Source: Hermodarchaeum sp048885185 (lineage in GTDB: Archaea; Asgardarchaeota; Hermodarchaeia; Hermodarchaeales; Hermodarchaeaceae). From it: DNA of 20,817 bases. Below are positions 7,741-15,848 of the stretch, one piece after another. Made by a program: the position numbers and the translations under genes. The stretch's first letter is position 1. Every line of letters starts with the position of its first letter. The stretch spans positions 1 through 20,817 of the forward strand of contig JBHLQC010000013.1 of NCBI GenBank assembly GCA_048885185.1, read 5' to 3'. The notes beneath the pieces are model-generated. The model saw only the letters and a list, made by a program, of their open reading frames with translations. It was not told the origin of the DNA and made no database searches.

Positions 7741-8712
7741 TTACGCTCCAGGTGCGCTTATCTGTTTAAGAATCCGATCAATTACCGCATTAACCGAAGT
7801 GCCTTCCAATTCAGCTTCAGGTTTGAGAATTAACCGGTGGTTCAAAGCATGGTTGGCAAGAGCTTTCACGTCATCTGGTGTAACATAGTCCCGTCCACTA
7901 AAGGCGGCGTGAACCTTTGCAGTTTCTAGTAATACAATCGATGCACGTGGGGAGCCACCCACCAGAATTTGTGGGTCATTTCGAGTGCGGACAACAATAT
8001 CCCGAATATAGGACATGATATACGGCTCGATGAAAACACGTTTTGTAGTCGCCTGCATTTGAATTAGCGTTGGTGGATCGACAACAGCTCCGATTTCAGC
8101 TTCTTCTGGTTGGTGTTTTCGACGAAGAATTTCAACTTCTTCTGCTTCAGAGGGATAATCCACGTGAAGTTTGAATAGAAACCGATCCACTTGAGCTTCG
8201 GGAAGGGGGTAGGTTCCTTCAAGTTCAATGGGATTTTGTGTGGCCAGTACCATGAAGGGTGTTGGGAGGGGCAGGGTTGATCCCTCAATTGTAACCTGTT
8301 TTTCTTGCATAGCTTCAAGAAGTGCTGATTGAGTCTTTGGTGGTGATCGATTCACTTCGTCTGCTAACACGAGATTGGAAAAAACCGGACCTTTTCGTAA
8401 TCGAAATTCACCAGTATTTGGATCATAGATATTCGTTCCAATGATATCCGCAGGAAGCATATCGGGTGTGAATTGTATTCGCTTAAATTCACAACCAATC
8501 GCTGCTGCAAAGGCATTTGCCATGTAGGTCTTTGCTATACCTGGTACACCCTCCAAGAGAATATGTCCCTCAGCGAGTAGTCCAATCAATATGTTCTGGA
8601 GAGTAATCCTTTTTCCAACGATAAGCTTACCCACCTCATCCAAAATTGCTGAGGCATGGGTTCGTACTTCTGCGATGGACATTCCATCTCCACGTCTTCT
8701 TCTTCTGCTCAT
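7741..8712 (-). CDS. moxR: MoxR family AAA+ ATPase
   Basis: A 323-aa ATPase of the MoxR group, which acts as a chaperone-like AAA+ ring for vWA-domain and envelope proteins. Motifs, numbered from the start chosen here, are Walker A GVPGIAKT (55-62), Walker B LVLADEVNR (114-122), sensor 1 Asn160 in ATQNPIELEGTYPLPEAQ, and sensor 2 Arg256 in GSPRAS. All catalytic residues are present. The frame is open to a codon at 8748, but that would overlap the upstream gene. The ATG at 8712 has GGTGA at 8724-8720, exactly 7 bases away, and gives MSRRRRRGDGMSIAEVRT. The ribosome site contains the stop codon of the preceding DUF4350-like gene, a sign of coupling. DUF58 follows six bases downstream. Confidence 0.96.
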   Translation of the reverse strand: MSRRRRRGDGMSIAEVRTHASAILDEVGKLIVGKRITLQNILIGLLAEGHILLEGVPGIAKTYMANAFAAAIGCEFKRIQFTPDMLPADIIGTNIYDPNTGEFRLRKGPVFSNLVLADEVNRSPPKTQSALLEAMQEKQVTIEGSTLPLPTPFMVLATQNPIELEGTYPLPEAQVDRFLFKLHVDYPSEAEEVEILRRKHQPEEAEIGAVVDPPTLIQMQATTKRVFIEPYIMSYIRDIVVRTRNDPQILVGGSPRASIVLLETAKVHAAFSGRDYVTPDDVKALANHALNHRLILKPEAELEGTSVNAVIDRILKQISAPGA

Positions 8713-8719
8713 TAGTAAA

Positions 8720-10180
8720 TCACCCAATATTTTCTCGAATTCTTTCAATTTTGAAAAAGAGGTCTAGAAATTGGTCGCGATTAATTCGTCGAGATTCATG
8801 AACCGCTTTTTCTATAGCTTCAAAATCTTCTTTCAACGGTGCAATATCACCAGGTTGACGAGTTCGTGAAACGCTCACCAAAAGCCTTGAGACATCAAAT
8901 ATACGCAACCCGTGCCGACGACGTAAATCGCGTTTGAGCCGTCCATAGATTACTTGCAAGGCTTCGTCGTAGCGTTGGTTGTTTATGTAATCATGTAATG
9001 TCTTTGTAAACTGGGTTTGCCCCCGTAGTCGATAAATCTCCATTGGTTTTCGTTTTTCCGGGCGGTCATAAGGCAGATATCTCCTCACCATCCAAAGAGC
9101 TAGAAGGGGCGCTAATGGTGCTAACAGCCAGTTTGTGGAAACATACGTAATTTGTCCTAACATTAGACCAACGTATAAGACTGGGGCCATTGGAGACCAT
9201 CCAAGATGATTATGATCAATGACAATTGTATCTGCATTTGCTTGTCGGGCCAGATACGTGAACAACTCTCGGGCAAATGCTCGGTTCGTCCCACGATCAA
9301 TCATATTATTGATGAAAATGCTCGGATCACTTAGAAGCATAATTCGCCCTGGACCAACGTGAATCTCGGCAAGGAGCGAGAACGGTCCTGGCTGATCTCC
9401 GCGCGATGCATTAAATGCAATGAAACTAGGGTCTACGCCCTGCTGAATCAGGTTATAGACATCACCAGCGACAATCCATGAGTTATCTGATGAAACAGCA
9501 ATTGATTGGTTTGGGAGGATTCCTTTTAGTCCAGTGGCGAAGTTCATCACTACGCGGTGTGATGAAGAAAATATCTGTCCCCCGTCATTGAATGTAGTGA
9601 TGACTGGCAATAAAGGTCTACCATTATCATTATTATTTGCATCCAGTAAAAGCCCCCGATCAAAACCAATGGCGGAAACCGGTAAGGGTCCAACATGTAC
9701 TGTAGGCCACCCAGATGCTTCGAGCATGAGTGCTAAACTATCTAGGATTGAGTTACCCGAACCAAAATCATCCGCGATAAGCATACTACCTCCTTCTAAA
9801 AAGAAACCCACTAATGCAGAACTATCAACAAAGGAGAAGAGATGAGTAGAACCAATGAGGCAAAGCACAGAATTTTGTGGAATACCATTAATCACACTTA
9901 GTGAACTGATTAAAGGACTAACATTGTATCCTGCAGTAGTGAGCGTGGACGCTAGTTCAGAACATCCGTCTCCTGGATTACTGCTTGTGTTATAAATCGA
10001 AAATGGAAGTGTATCAATTTCACCTACCCGCATAACACTCAGGATAAGTGGCAGCCAGGCTATGGCGAACACGAAGCAAAACACAAAGAGCGTGATGAAT
10101 TTACCTCGCTTTTTCGCTTCAGCTGGTTTCGGCCCGATCGGGCTCTGCTGATTCTGGCTGTTGTTGTTCCTGCGTGACAA
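8720..10180 (-). CDS. DUF4350-like membrane protein
   Basis: A 486-aa protein with one N-terminal membrane span (about residues 28-50) and an extracytoplasmic domain (about 55-315). That domain has the layout of DUF4350, a glutamine-amidotransferase-like fold without obvious catalytic residues: FFLEGGSMLIADDFGSGNS near 126-144 and GPGRIMLLSDPSIFINN near 277-292. One or two further spans lie near 333-366, and a helical, basic cytoplasmic tail follows. DUF4350 proteins sit in MoxR/DUF58/transglutaminase operons in many archaea and bacteria. No ATG exists before residue 50; the only start that keeps the first span is TTG at 10180, with GGAGG about 11 bases upstream. This makes a 62-base overlap with the preceding gene in another frame. 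The function is not known; a structural or sensing role at the membrane is inference. Confidence 0.82.
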   Translation of the reverse strand: MSRRNNNSQNQQSPIGPKPAEAKKRGKFITLFVFCFVFAIAWLPLILSVMRVGEIDTLPFSIYNTSSNPGDGCSELASTLTTAGYNVSPLISSLSVINGIPQNSVLCLIGSTHLFSFVDSSALVGFFLEGGSMLIADDFGSGNSILDSLALMLEASGWPTVHVGPLPVSAIGFDRGLLLDANNNDNGRPLLPVITTFNDGGQIFSSSHRVVMNFATGLKGILPNQSIAVSSDNSWIVAGDVYNLIQQGVDPSFIAFNASRGDQPGPFSLLAEIHVGPGRIMLLSDPSIFINNMIDRGTNRAFARELFTYLARQANADTIVIDHNHLGWSPMAPVLYVGLMLGQITYVSTNWLLAPLAPLLALWMVRRYLPYDRPEKRKPMEIYRLRGQTQFTKTLHDYINNQRYDEALQVIYGRLKRDLRRRHGLRIFDVSRLLVSVSRTRQPGDIAPLKEDFEAIEKAVHESRRINRDQFLDLFFKIERIRENIG

Positions 10181-13100
10181 ACCGCAAATTGCCTCCGGTT
10201 AAGGAATTATACAAACTAGCAAAAGCGTTCAGTGATGAAAGAGCGGTATTGTAACTTATGGGGTGGTCACTATATCGCGCCTCTTCTACACCCCGAATGA
10301 AGACTTCCATCGTTCGTGTATCCAGGCGTCCATGCGCAACTGTTACATTAGCAAATTCCCGGACAGTAATACTCGGATCTCGGAAAATTCCAAGCTTGGC
10401 TTGAATTATTGTCTCATACATTCGAAAGGCATAGATTATGGCTTCACGATATTTTTGTTGAGAAAGTAGTTGACGAAGTGCTGTCAACATCGCTGAAGCA
10501 TCAATAGACGGTGCCGCTGTTTTCCGGGGACGGCGTTTCCAGTATCGGTAGACGAGAATCACTATTACGATGATGACAACAACTACGATTATTGCTGCAA
10601 TCAACTCTGGTGGAATTTGTAAAGGTTGTGGGGGTTGCATGATATCTTGAGCCTCCACGGTTATTATTCTAACAGACGAATTGAGGGTAATTATCGTTTC
10701 GTGTCGAAGCTGGAGAGCATAAAAAACATCATTTTCTCCCGATGGGGTGAATCGAAGCACGAAAGCGACCTGCCCCAATTGATTTGTGATGCTTGAAAAA
10801 TTACTGGTTCCATTCACAAACACCTGTGCATCTCGGTTCGGAAGCGCCCGTCCAAAGTTGTCAACCAGCGTTCCATTCACCGAAACACTTTCATTCCACG
10901 CAAAAGGACCTACGGGAACCTCAATCAGAAGCGAAGCATTTGAAAACACATCCAAGAGCTCTGAATCCACACTAGCTCCATAGTACATGGTGCCTGAGTA
11001 GGTAACATCAAAAGTTACGGTTGAAACACTAGTTGGAACGGAAAGTGGAATCTGATAGGTGACAGAAAAAGTTCCACCTGCTTGAGTAAGTGCCGATCCA
11101 ATGGATATAGTCGTAGACAGGTATGAAAGGTCAATATCTAGACTTTGACCTGAAAGTCCAATTCCTTGATCATCAATAATCTGACCAGTAAAGGTCACCG
11201 TTTCACCCAGCATCACAGGGTCAAAATTGAACTGGAGATTTTGGAGTTGGGTTGTTGAATTAATTGTAAAGTAATCAAGACTACTCACAACACGTAGTGT
11301 TGCATGAGTGATGTTTGCTGACACCTCAATTGTGCCAACTGATTGTGAACCAACTAGCTGGTAGCTCCATGAAAAACCGCCACTAGCGTTTGTGGTCGAC
11401 CCACCAATGGCACTTTGATTAAGAAAAATGATAACCGGAACTCCAGCTTCTACGCGTGAACCATTTTGATACTCTGCCCAACCTGAAAAATACACCCAGC
11501 TTCCTCTTTGGGTGACATCATCACCATCATCGTCGTTCACATAGACGATGATCGTTCCTTCCTGATGCACACGAGCCGTGCTAAACCCACTGGAACCATA
11601 AATCAACGGCGCTCCAGTAAATTGCGCGCCTATCACAACAGAACCGATAGCAGGAGGTGTATAGTTAAACGAGTAATACCCCGCACTATCCGTAATATTA
11701 GAACCAATGGATGTGCCATTCCAATAGAGTTGGATAGTCTGCCCTGGAATTCCTGTTCCGTTTTCAAACAGTAATCTCCCATGTAAAATCGTAGCACTAT
11801 TCAACCGGATTGAGTTGGGCAGGGCCTGAACCGAAAGTTGTGAGGTAGCCGTGATGTTCAAATTCTCCCAGTTACTAATTGTAAAATCAATAACACCGAA
11901 GATTTCAAATTCTACGTGAACGCTTGTGACACCAAGGGGAGCTTGAGACATGGGAATGGCATAATCAACAGAATAGTACCCAAACGCATCGGTAGGGGGC
12001 TGTGACACTATTGTGGGTCCGAGAAAAATATTGACTCCTGTCATTCCAGTTTCACTAGGAGATATCCCCCGACCATTTACAGCATCACTTAAGGTACCAT
12101 TGAAACGAACCATCATAGTACGATTCACTTCAAGAGGAGTCACGGTAAGATTCAGATTTGCTGTCCCATGAAGGCCAACTCCTCCATACTCGCTTAGAGT
12201 TTGAAATGAAACGTGTAGAATGTGAAATCCAACAATTGCAGCATTACTGTATTGAAAGCTAATACTCGCTTCACCAGTAGCGGTGGTCACGTTACTGCCT
12301 AGAAAGAATTGCTCCGTATCATCATAGAAGTCAAGAGTTTCCCCAGGTGCTGGGTTTCCATCTTGAGTTAACGTGGCAGAGATTTGTACCGTCACAAATC
12401 GATCAACTACGGGCGGGGTAACGACTACTGAGAGGTCATATGCGGTACTGATAACATACGGGTCCCCATCCGGAATAACGGGAGGAGGGGATTTATTCAC
12501 AGCAGGAGTTGGAGGTGGGCTTCCATCAGTAATATAATCAGGCAGAGGTGTTGGATCAAATTGTACCCAATAACCCCCTCCACCCATAACGGGAATGTAC
12601 ACTTCAACCCAAAAGTGAAGATGCATCAGGTGCAACACTCTCTGAAATCCCTGGTCTTCACCTAAAACTGCTCCAAACACAGGTCGCGCAGCAATTCCAC
12701 TTTGACGGAGAAACATGGTGAAAGCAGTAGCAAAGTCCACTCCAATCCCTGAACCTTGACTCAGAAACCATGCTACATGCTCATCAGTGGGTCCGGGTCG
12801 TGGTGTTAAGAAGTCAAAGGCAAATGTTGTCTTGAAATAGTTGAGGATGGCAAACGCTTCTTCAAAGGCATTGTCAGGTACTCCAGCTAGAATTGTACTT
12901 AGTCGTGTTTGAATATCGCTTGTCGTGGATGGACTAAGATAACTAAGGCCTTGTTGCTGATAATCTGCTTGTATATCCGCTGGAGTAAAACTAGCTGACC
13001 GAGCGTTGGGTCGGATATCAGTAGACCAATTAAGCGGATTAAAGGTAACATTGTACTCCAGAGTGGTTGAACCAGTCGTACTGAATCGTCCATTCAAAAT

Positions 13101-13637
13101 GGCAGTACCATACGCATCTGTAGCAATATCATACGAAGTTGGAAAGGGAAGATTAGGACACTGAATAGAGTCAGAAATAATCATCGGATCTGGCCAAAGA
13201 GACAATAAAGGAAAGGATCCAGCTACTCCCTGAACGGAAATATTCTGGGTAATATGATAAACTGTTTCAATACCTGGATCAACCGTTGGGAGTAACTCTG
13301 TTGTGCTATTACTTTTTTCCCAATCTGTTCCGATGTATCGATCATATGCGGTAGTTCGCCAATATCGGGGTGGGTCACCAGGTGAAACGATGGCGACAGT
13401 CAAGGAGGGATCGAGGGTCCAGTTTAAATCCAAAGTGATATCATCCATGGTGATGTTATCCAAGAAGGTGTCGTCTCCTCCTTCGACTACAACTCCGGTT
13501 CCCCAGTCAGGGACAATGTCATAGGGTTCTTGACGGGGGATTAGCGGTTGGAAAAGGAGTGGCCATAAAAAACTAAGAATCAGCAACAAAATTATGACTA
13601 GGGATATGGCTGCAAATACAGACCGCTTGGAAACCAC
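10119..13637 (-). CDS. Large transglutaminase-fold membrane protein with Ig-like repeats and DUF4129-like tail
   Basis: A 1172-aa protein and the first gene of the operon. Residues 7-30 are a membrane/signal anchor. A transglutaminase-like core lies around 250-365 and ends in HFWVEVYIP and FDPTP, giving His341 and Asp361 of the Cys-His-Asp triad. The position expected to hold the Cys (pattern GvCvDFA) is Gly299 in SGIGVDFATAF, so the protein is probably not an active transglutaminase. A Pro-rich linker (372-390) leads to about six Ig-like beta domains (about 400-1000). These share Gly-aromatic-Ser turn motifs such as GYYSVDY and GYYSFNY and carry many N-X-S/T sites. A membrane span (1012-1031) and a cytoplasmic helical region (1045-1145) like DUF4129 follow. 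The start is GTG at 13637 with GGTGG six bases upstream. The architecture suggests a cell-surface protein coupled to MoxR/DUF58. Confidence 0.88.
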   Translation of the reverse strand: MVSKRSVFAAISLVIILLLILSFLWPLLFQPLIPRQEPYDIVPDWGTGVVVEGGDDTFLDNITMDDITLDLNWTLDPSLTVAIVSPGDPPRYWRTTAYDRYIGTDWEKSNSTTELLPTVDPGIETVYHITQNISVQGVAGSFPLLSLWPDPMIISDSIQCPNLPFPTSYDIATDAYGTAILNGRFSTTGSTTLEYNVTFNPLNWSTDIRPNARSASFTPADIQADYQQQGLSYLSPSTTSDIQTRLSTILAGVPDNAFEEAFAILNYFKTTFAFDFLTPRPGPTDEHVAWFLSQGSGIGVDFATAFTMFLRQSGIAARPVFGAVLGEDQGFQRVLHLMHLHFWVEVYIPVMGGGGYWVQFDPTPLPDYITDGSPPPTPAVNKSPPPVIPDGDPYVISTAYDLSVVVTPPVVDRFVTVQISATLTQDGNPAPGETLDFYDDTEQFFLGSNVTTATGEASISFQYSNAAIVGFHILHVSFQTLSEYGGVGLHGTANLNLTVTPLEVNRTMMVRFNGTLSDAVNGRGISPSETGMTGVNIFLGPTIVSQPPTDAFGYYSVDYAIPMSQAPLGVTSVHVEFEIFGVIDFTISNWENLNITATSQLSVQALPNSIRLNSATILHGRLLFENGTGIPGQTIQLYWNGTSIGSNITDSAGYYSFNYTPPAIGSVVIGAQFTGAPLIYGSSGFSTARVHQEGTIIVYVNDDDGDDVTQRGSWVYFSGWAEYQNGSRVEAGVPVIIFLNQSAIGGSTTNASGGFSWSYQLVGSQSVGTIEVSANITHATLRVVSSLDYFTINSTTQLQNLQFNFDPVMLGETVTFTGQIIDDQGIGLSGQSLDIDLSYLSTTISIGSALTQAGGTFSVTYQIPLSVPTSVSTVTFDVTYSGTMYYGASVDSELLDVFSNASLLIEVPVGPFAWNESVSVNGTLVDNFGRALPNRDAQVFVNGTSNFSSITNQLGQVAFVLRFTPSGENDVFYALQLRHETIITLNSSVRIITVEAQDIMQPPQPLQIPPELIAAIIVVVVIIVIVILVYRYWKRRPRKTAAPSIDASAMLTALRQLLSQQKYREAIIYAFRMYETIIQAKLGIFRDPSITVREFANVTVAHGRLDTRTMEVFIRGVEEARYSDHPISYNTALSSLNAFASLYNSLTGGNLRFVTQEQQQPESAEPDRAETS

Positions 13638-13799
13638 CTAGTGCCACCAACTGACACAAAGATTTGACGAACAAAAACTTTGCTAACTAGACCCACCACA
13701 TATCCAAAATCTTGCAGAATTAGAGGTCACCGAATGTTTTTACCTTTTTAAGCACAAAACTTCAGGCAACAAATGCGATAACCATGATGAGGTGCTTTT
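13638..13799. promoter_or_regulatory. Divergent intergenic region with plus-strand TATA-like box
   Basis: This gap separates the minus-strand envelope operon from the plus-strand gene at 13.8 kb. CTTTTTAAG (13744-13752) is a TATA-like box. It predicts a plus-strand start near 13775 and a short leader carrying GAGGTG at 13789-13794. For the minus strand an A/T-rich AAGTTTTTGTT (about 13668-13678) is a weak candidate, with the GGTGG ribosome site at 13648-13644. No tRNA or other RNA gene is visible. Both promoters are inferred from position. Confidence 0.35.
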
Positions 13800-13853
13800 C
13801 TGAAAAGCCAGTGGCGTGATCTATATCGAGCGATTAATACTCAGCAAGAAAAG

Positions 13854-14516
13854 GTGTTCTCAGAATCAGAACTCCGTCTGACAGGGCTAATGACATCCCC
13901 TAGCCCCGAAATTGCTAAGGTCAAATTAGGTCAGTATCTACAAGAAGCAGATGGGCTTAGAGCACAAAATGAATATCAAAACGCTCTGATTGTTGTGCTT
14001 GTCGCTGGTGAATTTTTTTGGCGCAAACACCAACCAACCCGGGCTGCAGGTCTTCTCTTAGAAGCGAGTGATCTCTTCTTCATGCTGCAAAAGTACGAGG
14101 CGAGTCAAGGGAGCCTAAATACTGCCCTAGAACTTATCACAACAAAAACGCCCTTGAAATGGTGGGAGAAGGAACTCTTTGGCAGTATTTTTCTCTTCAC
14201 AGCCGCTCTTGCCCTAATTGAGAATTCTTCCTCTATCAGTCACCGGCTTAGCGATTTACGCCAATCGCTTTCGGAGAAACAGCAATCTCAAATTCGCCGC
14301 GAAGATGGCTACCGAGTGGCTCTAGCTCTTAGGAAAGCTGTAAAACAACAGGTGTTTTCACCAATTGACGATTTGGATACAAAAACAACTCTTCGAAGCC
14401 ATTCCGATTATACAACCTTGTACGAGTACTTAATGGGGCAAGCCAAACGTTATGTACTAATTGACAAAGGGCTTGCTGCTTTACAACATCATATCCAGCA
14501 GGAGGATCCTGAATAA
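13854..14516 (+). CDS. Unrecognised helical protein upstream of thrC, start uncertain
   Basis: I do not recognise this protein (220 aa from the GTG at 13854). It is rich in helices. Residues 25-95 alternate small and aromatic residues in a TPR-like way (YQNALIVVLVAGEFFW, then AAGLLLEASDLFFMLQKYEA), and a hydrophobic helix lies at 108-122. The GTG has no ribosome site. The frame continues upstream, reading LKSQWRDLYRAINTQQEK back to a CTG at 13800, which has GAGGTG five bases before it, and the frame closes at TGA 13788. The true protein therefore probably begins near 13800, by a CTG start or by an ATG at 13784/13787 joined through a one-base change in a T run. Its TAA overlaps the thrC ATG by one base, so the two are co-transcribed; that says nothing firm about function. 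Confidence 0.72.
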   Translation: MFSESELRLTGLMTSPSPEIAKVKLGQYLQEADGLRAQNEYQNALIVVLVAGEFFWRKHQPTRAAGLLLEASDLFFMLQKYEASQGSLNTALELITTKTPLKWWEKELFGSIFLFTAALALIENSSSISHRLSDLRQSLSEKQQSQIRREDGYRVALALRKAVKQQVFSPIDDLDTKTTLRSHSDYTTLYEYLMGQAKRYVLIDKGLAALQHHIQQEDPE

Positions 14517-15778
14517 TGGCGTATGTCTCCCATCTCAAATGTCCGAAGTGTAATACAGAATATGATTTATCCAAATATCCGCTGCTTTGCACAACTCCCA
14601 ACTGTAATGCCCGGATTGATGTGTTTTACAACTATTCTAACCTTCAAGAAACGCTCTCTAAAAAAATACTATCAAAACGACCATTGAGTGTGTGGAGCTA
14701 TTTCGAATTACTTCCCGTTTCCAATCGCAAAAACATTGTCAGTTTGGGAGAAGGAGGAACTCCTCTTCTTCGAAGTCAAAGACTAGCAAAGATCTTGGGT
14801 GTTCGCGAACTGTATATTAAAGACGAAACGCGGAATCCCACTTGGTCATTTAAAGATCGCCCAATGACCGTTGGTGTTTCAAAAGCTAAAGAACAAGGCA
14901 CAGATACATTAGCCTCTGCAAGCAGTGGTAATGCCGCCGCTGCACTAGCAGCTTATTGTGCACGAGCTGGGTTTGCCTGTTTTTGTTTTGTACCGGATAT
15001 CGCACCAATGGGTAAAATCGCCCAACTCATTCTATATGGCGCCAAAGTAGTACGGTTACGTGGTTTGCATAAAGGAGATGATCCTACGGTCAAACTTCTC
15101 CGAGAAGCTTGTGCCACCTACGGTTGGACTCCCTGTCCCAGCTTTGGACCCTTTAATCCCTATCAAGCCGAAGGACCAAAGACCCTAGCTTATGAGATTA
15201 TCCAGCAGCTAGATTGGGCTGTTCCTGATGTTGCTTACGTCCAAGTTGGCGCAGGAGGTCTACTAGGCGGACAATGGCGTGGTTTTACAGACTTCTTAAC
15301 ACTCGACCTAGTGAATCAGCACCCCCGGATGGTTGCTGTTCAAGCTACAGGTTGCCCACCACTTGTCAGAGCCTTTGAAACCAACCAAGATCCCTTCAAG
15401 ATTACGCCTTGCGAATCTCCAAAAAGCGTTGCAGAAGGGCTTTGCGACCCTTTTCCATGGGATGGGGACCTTGCACTCACAGCTATTCGCGAATCAAAAG
15501 GCACAGCAATTGCTGTGTCAGATGAGTTAATTCTCAAAGCTCAAGACTTACTAGCCAAATATGAGGGTATCTTTGCTGAACCAACCGGAGTTACCGGTCT
15601 TGCAGGCCTAATCGACCAACTAGAGTCTGGAGCTCAAGACCCGTCAGAAACTATTCTCATTGAGGCGACTGGTGGCGGATTGAAAGACCAAGACATCGTT
15701 ATCAAAAGGGTATCGGCTCCACCTGTAATTGATCCTGATTTAGCCCAACTTCAGGCAGCACTTGACCTTCAAAAATAA
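14516..15778 (+). CDS. thrC: Threonine synthase
   Basis: A PLP enzyme converting O-phosphohomoserine to threonine and phosphate, the last step of threonine synthesis. At 420 aa it is typical for the short archaeal form. An N-terminal zinc ribbon has Cys9, Cys12, Cys25 and Cys30. The PLP Lys113 sits in WSFKDR, the phosphate-binding loop is ASSGNAAAALAAY (about 133-145), and the C-terminal GGGLKD motif is present. The start ATG overlaps the stop of the upstream gene (TAATG), and GGAGGATC at 14501-14508 lies eight bases before it. It is followed by a hairpin and then glmS on the same strand. A related activity such as cysteate synthase is possible in this fold, but the zinc ribbon plus SFKDR argues for ThrC. 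Confidence 0.93.
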   Translation: MAYVSHLKCPKCNTEYDLSKYPLLCTTPNCNARIDVFYNYSNLQETLSKKILSKRPLSVWSYFELLPVSNRKNIVSLGEGGTPLLRSQRLAKILGVRELYIKDETRNPTWSFKDRPMTVGVSKAKEQGTDTLASASSGNAAAALAAYCARAGFACFCFVPDIAPMGKIAQLILYGAKVVRLRGLHKGDDPTVKLLREACATYGWTPCPSFGPFNPYQAEGPKTLAYEIIQQLDWAVPDVAYVQVGAGGLLGGQWRGFTDFLTLDLVNQHPRMVAVQATGCPPLVRAFETNQDPFKITPCESPKSVAEGLCDPFPWDGDLALTAIRESKGTAIAVSDELILKAQDLLAKYEGIFAEPTGVTGLAGLIDQLESGAQDPSETILIEATGGGLKDQDIVIKRVSAPPVIDPDLAQLQAALDLQK

Positions 15779-15804
15779 CTGTATCTGCATACAGAAACAC
15801 AGTT
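15777..15804 (+). promoter_or_regulatory. Hairpin with alternative pairing between thrC and glmS
   Basis: Directly at the thrC stop, CTGTAT-CTGC-ATACAG (15779-15794) forms a perfect 6-bp stem with a 4-base loop. The same left arm, AACTGT (15777-15782), can also pair with ACAGTT (15799-15804), giving a mutually exclusive structure. TTAAAAG (15803-15809) then follows as a possible TATA box for glmS, whose GTG is at 15849. There is no long T-tract, so a simple terminator is not convincing. It may instead be an operator or a weak 3' hairpin. Confidence 0.35.
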
Positions 15805-15848
15805 AAAAGCCTCCACCGTGTGAAACCTGCTAAAAGGAGCGACTACCA

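Noticed and set aside
8713..8748. 12-codon upstream extension of MoxR
   Set aside because: The ATG at 8712 has GGTGA at ideal spacing; the extension runs into the coding end of the previous gene.
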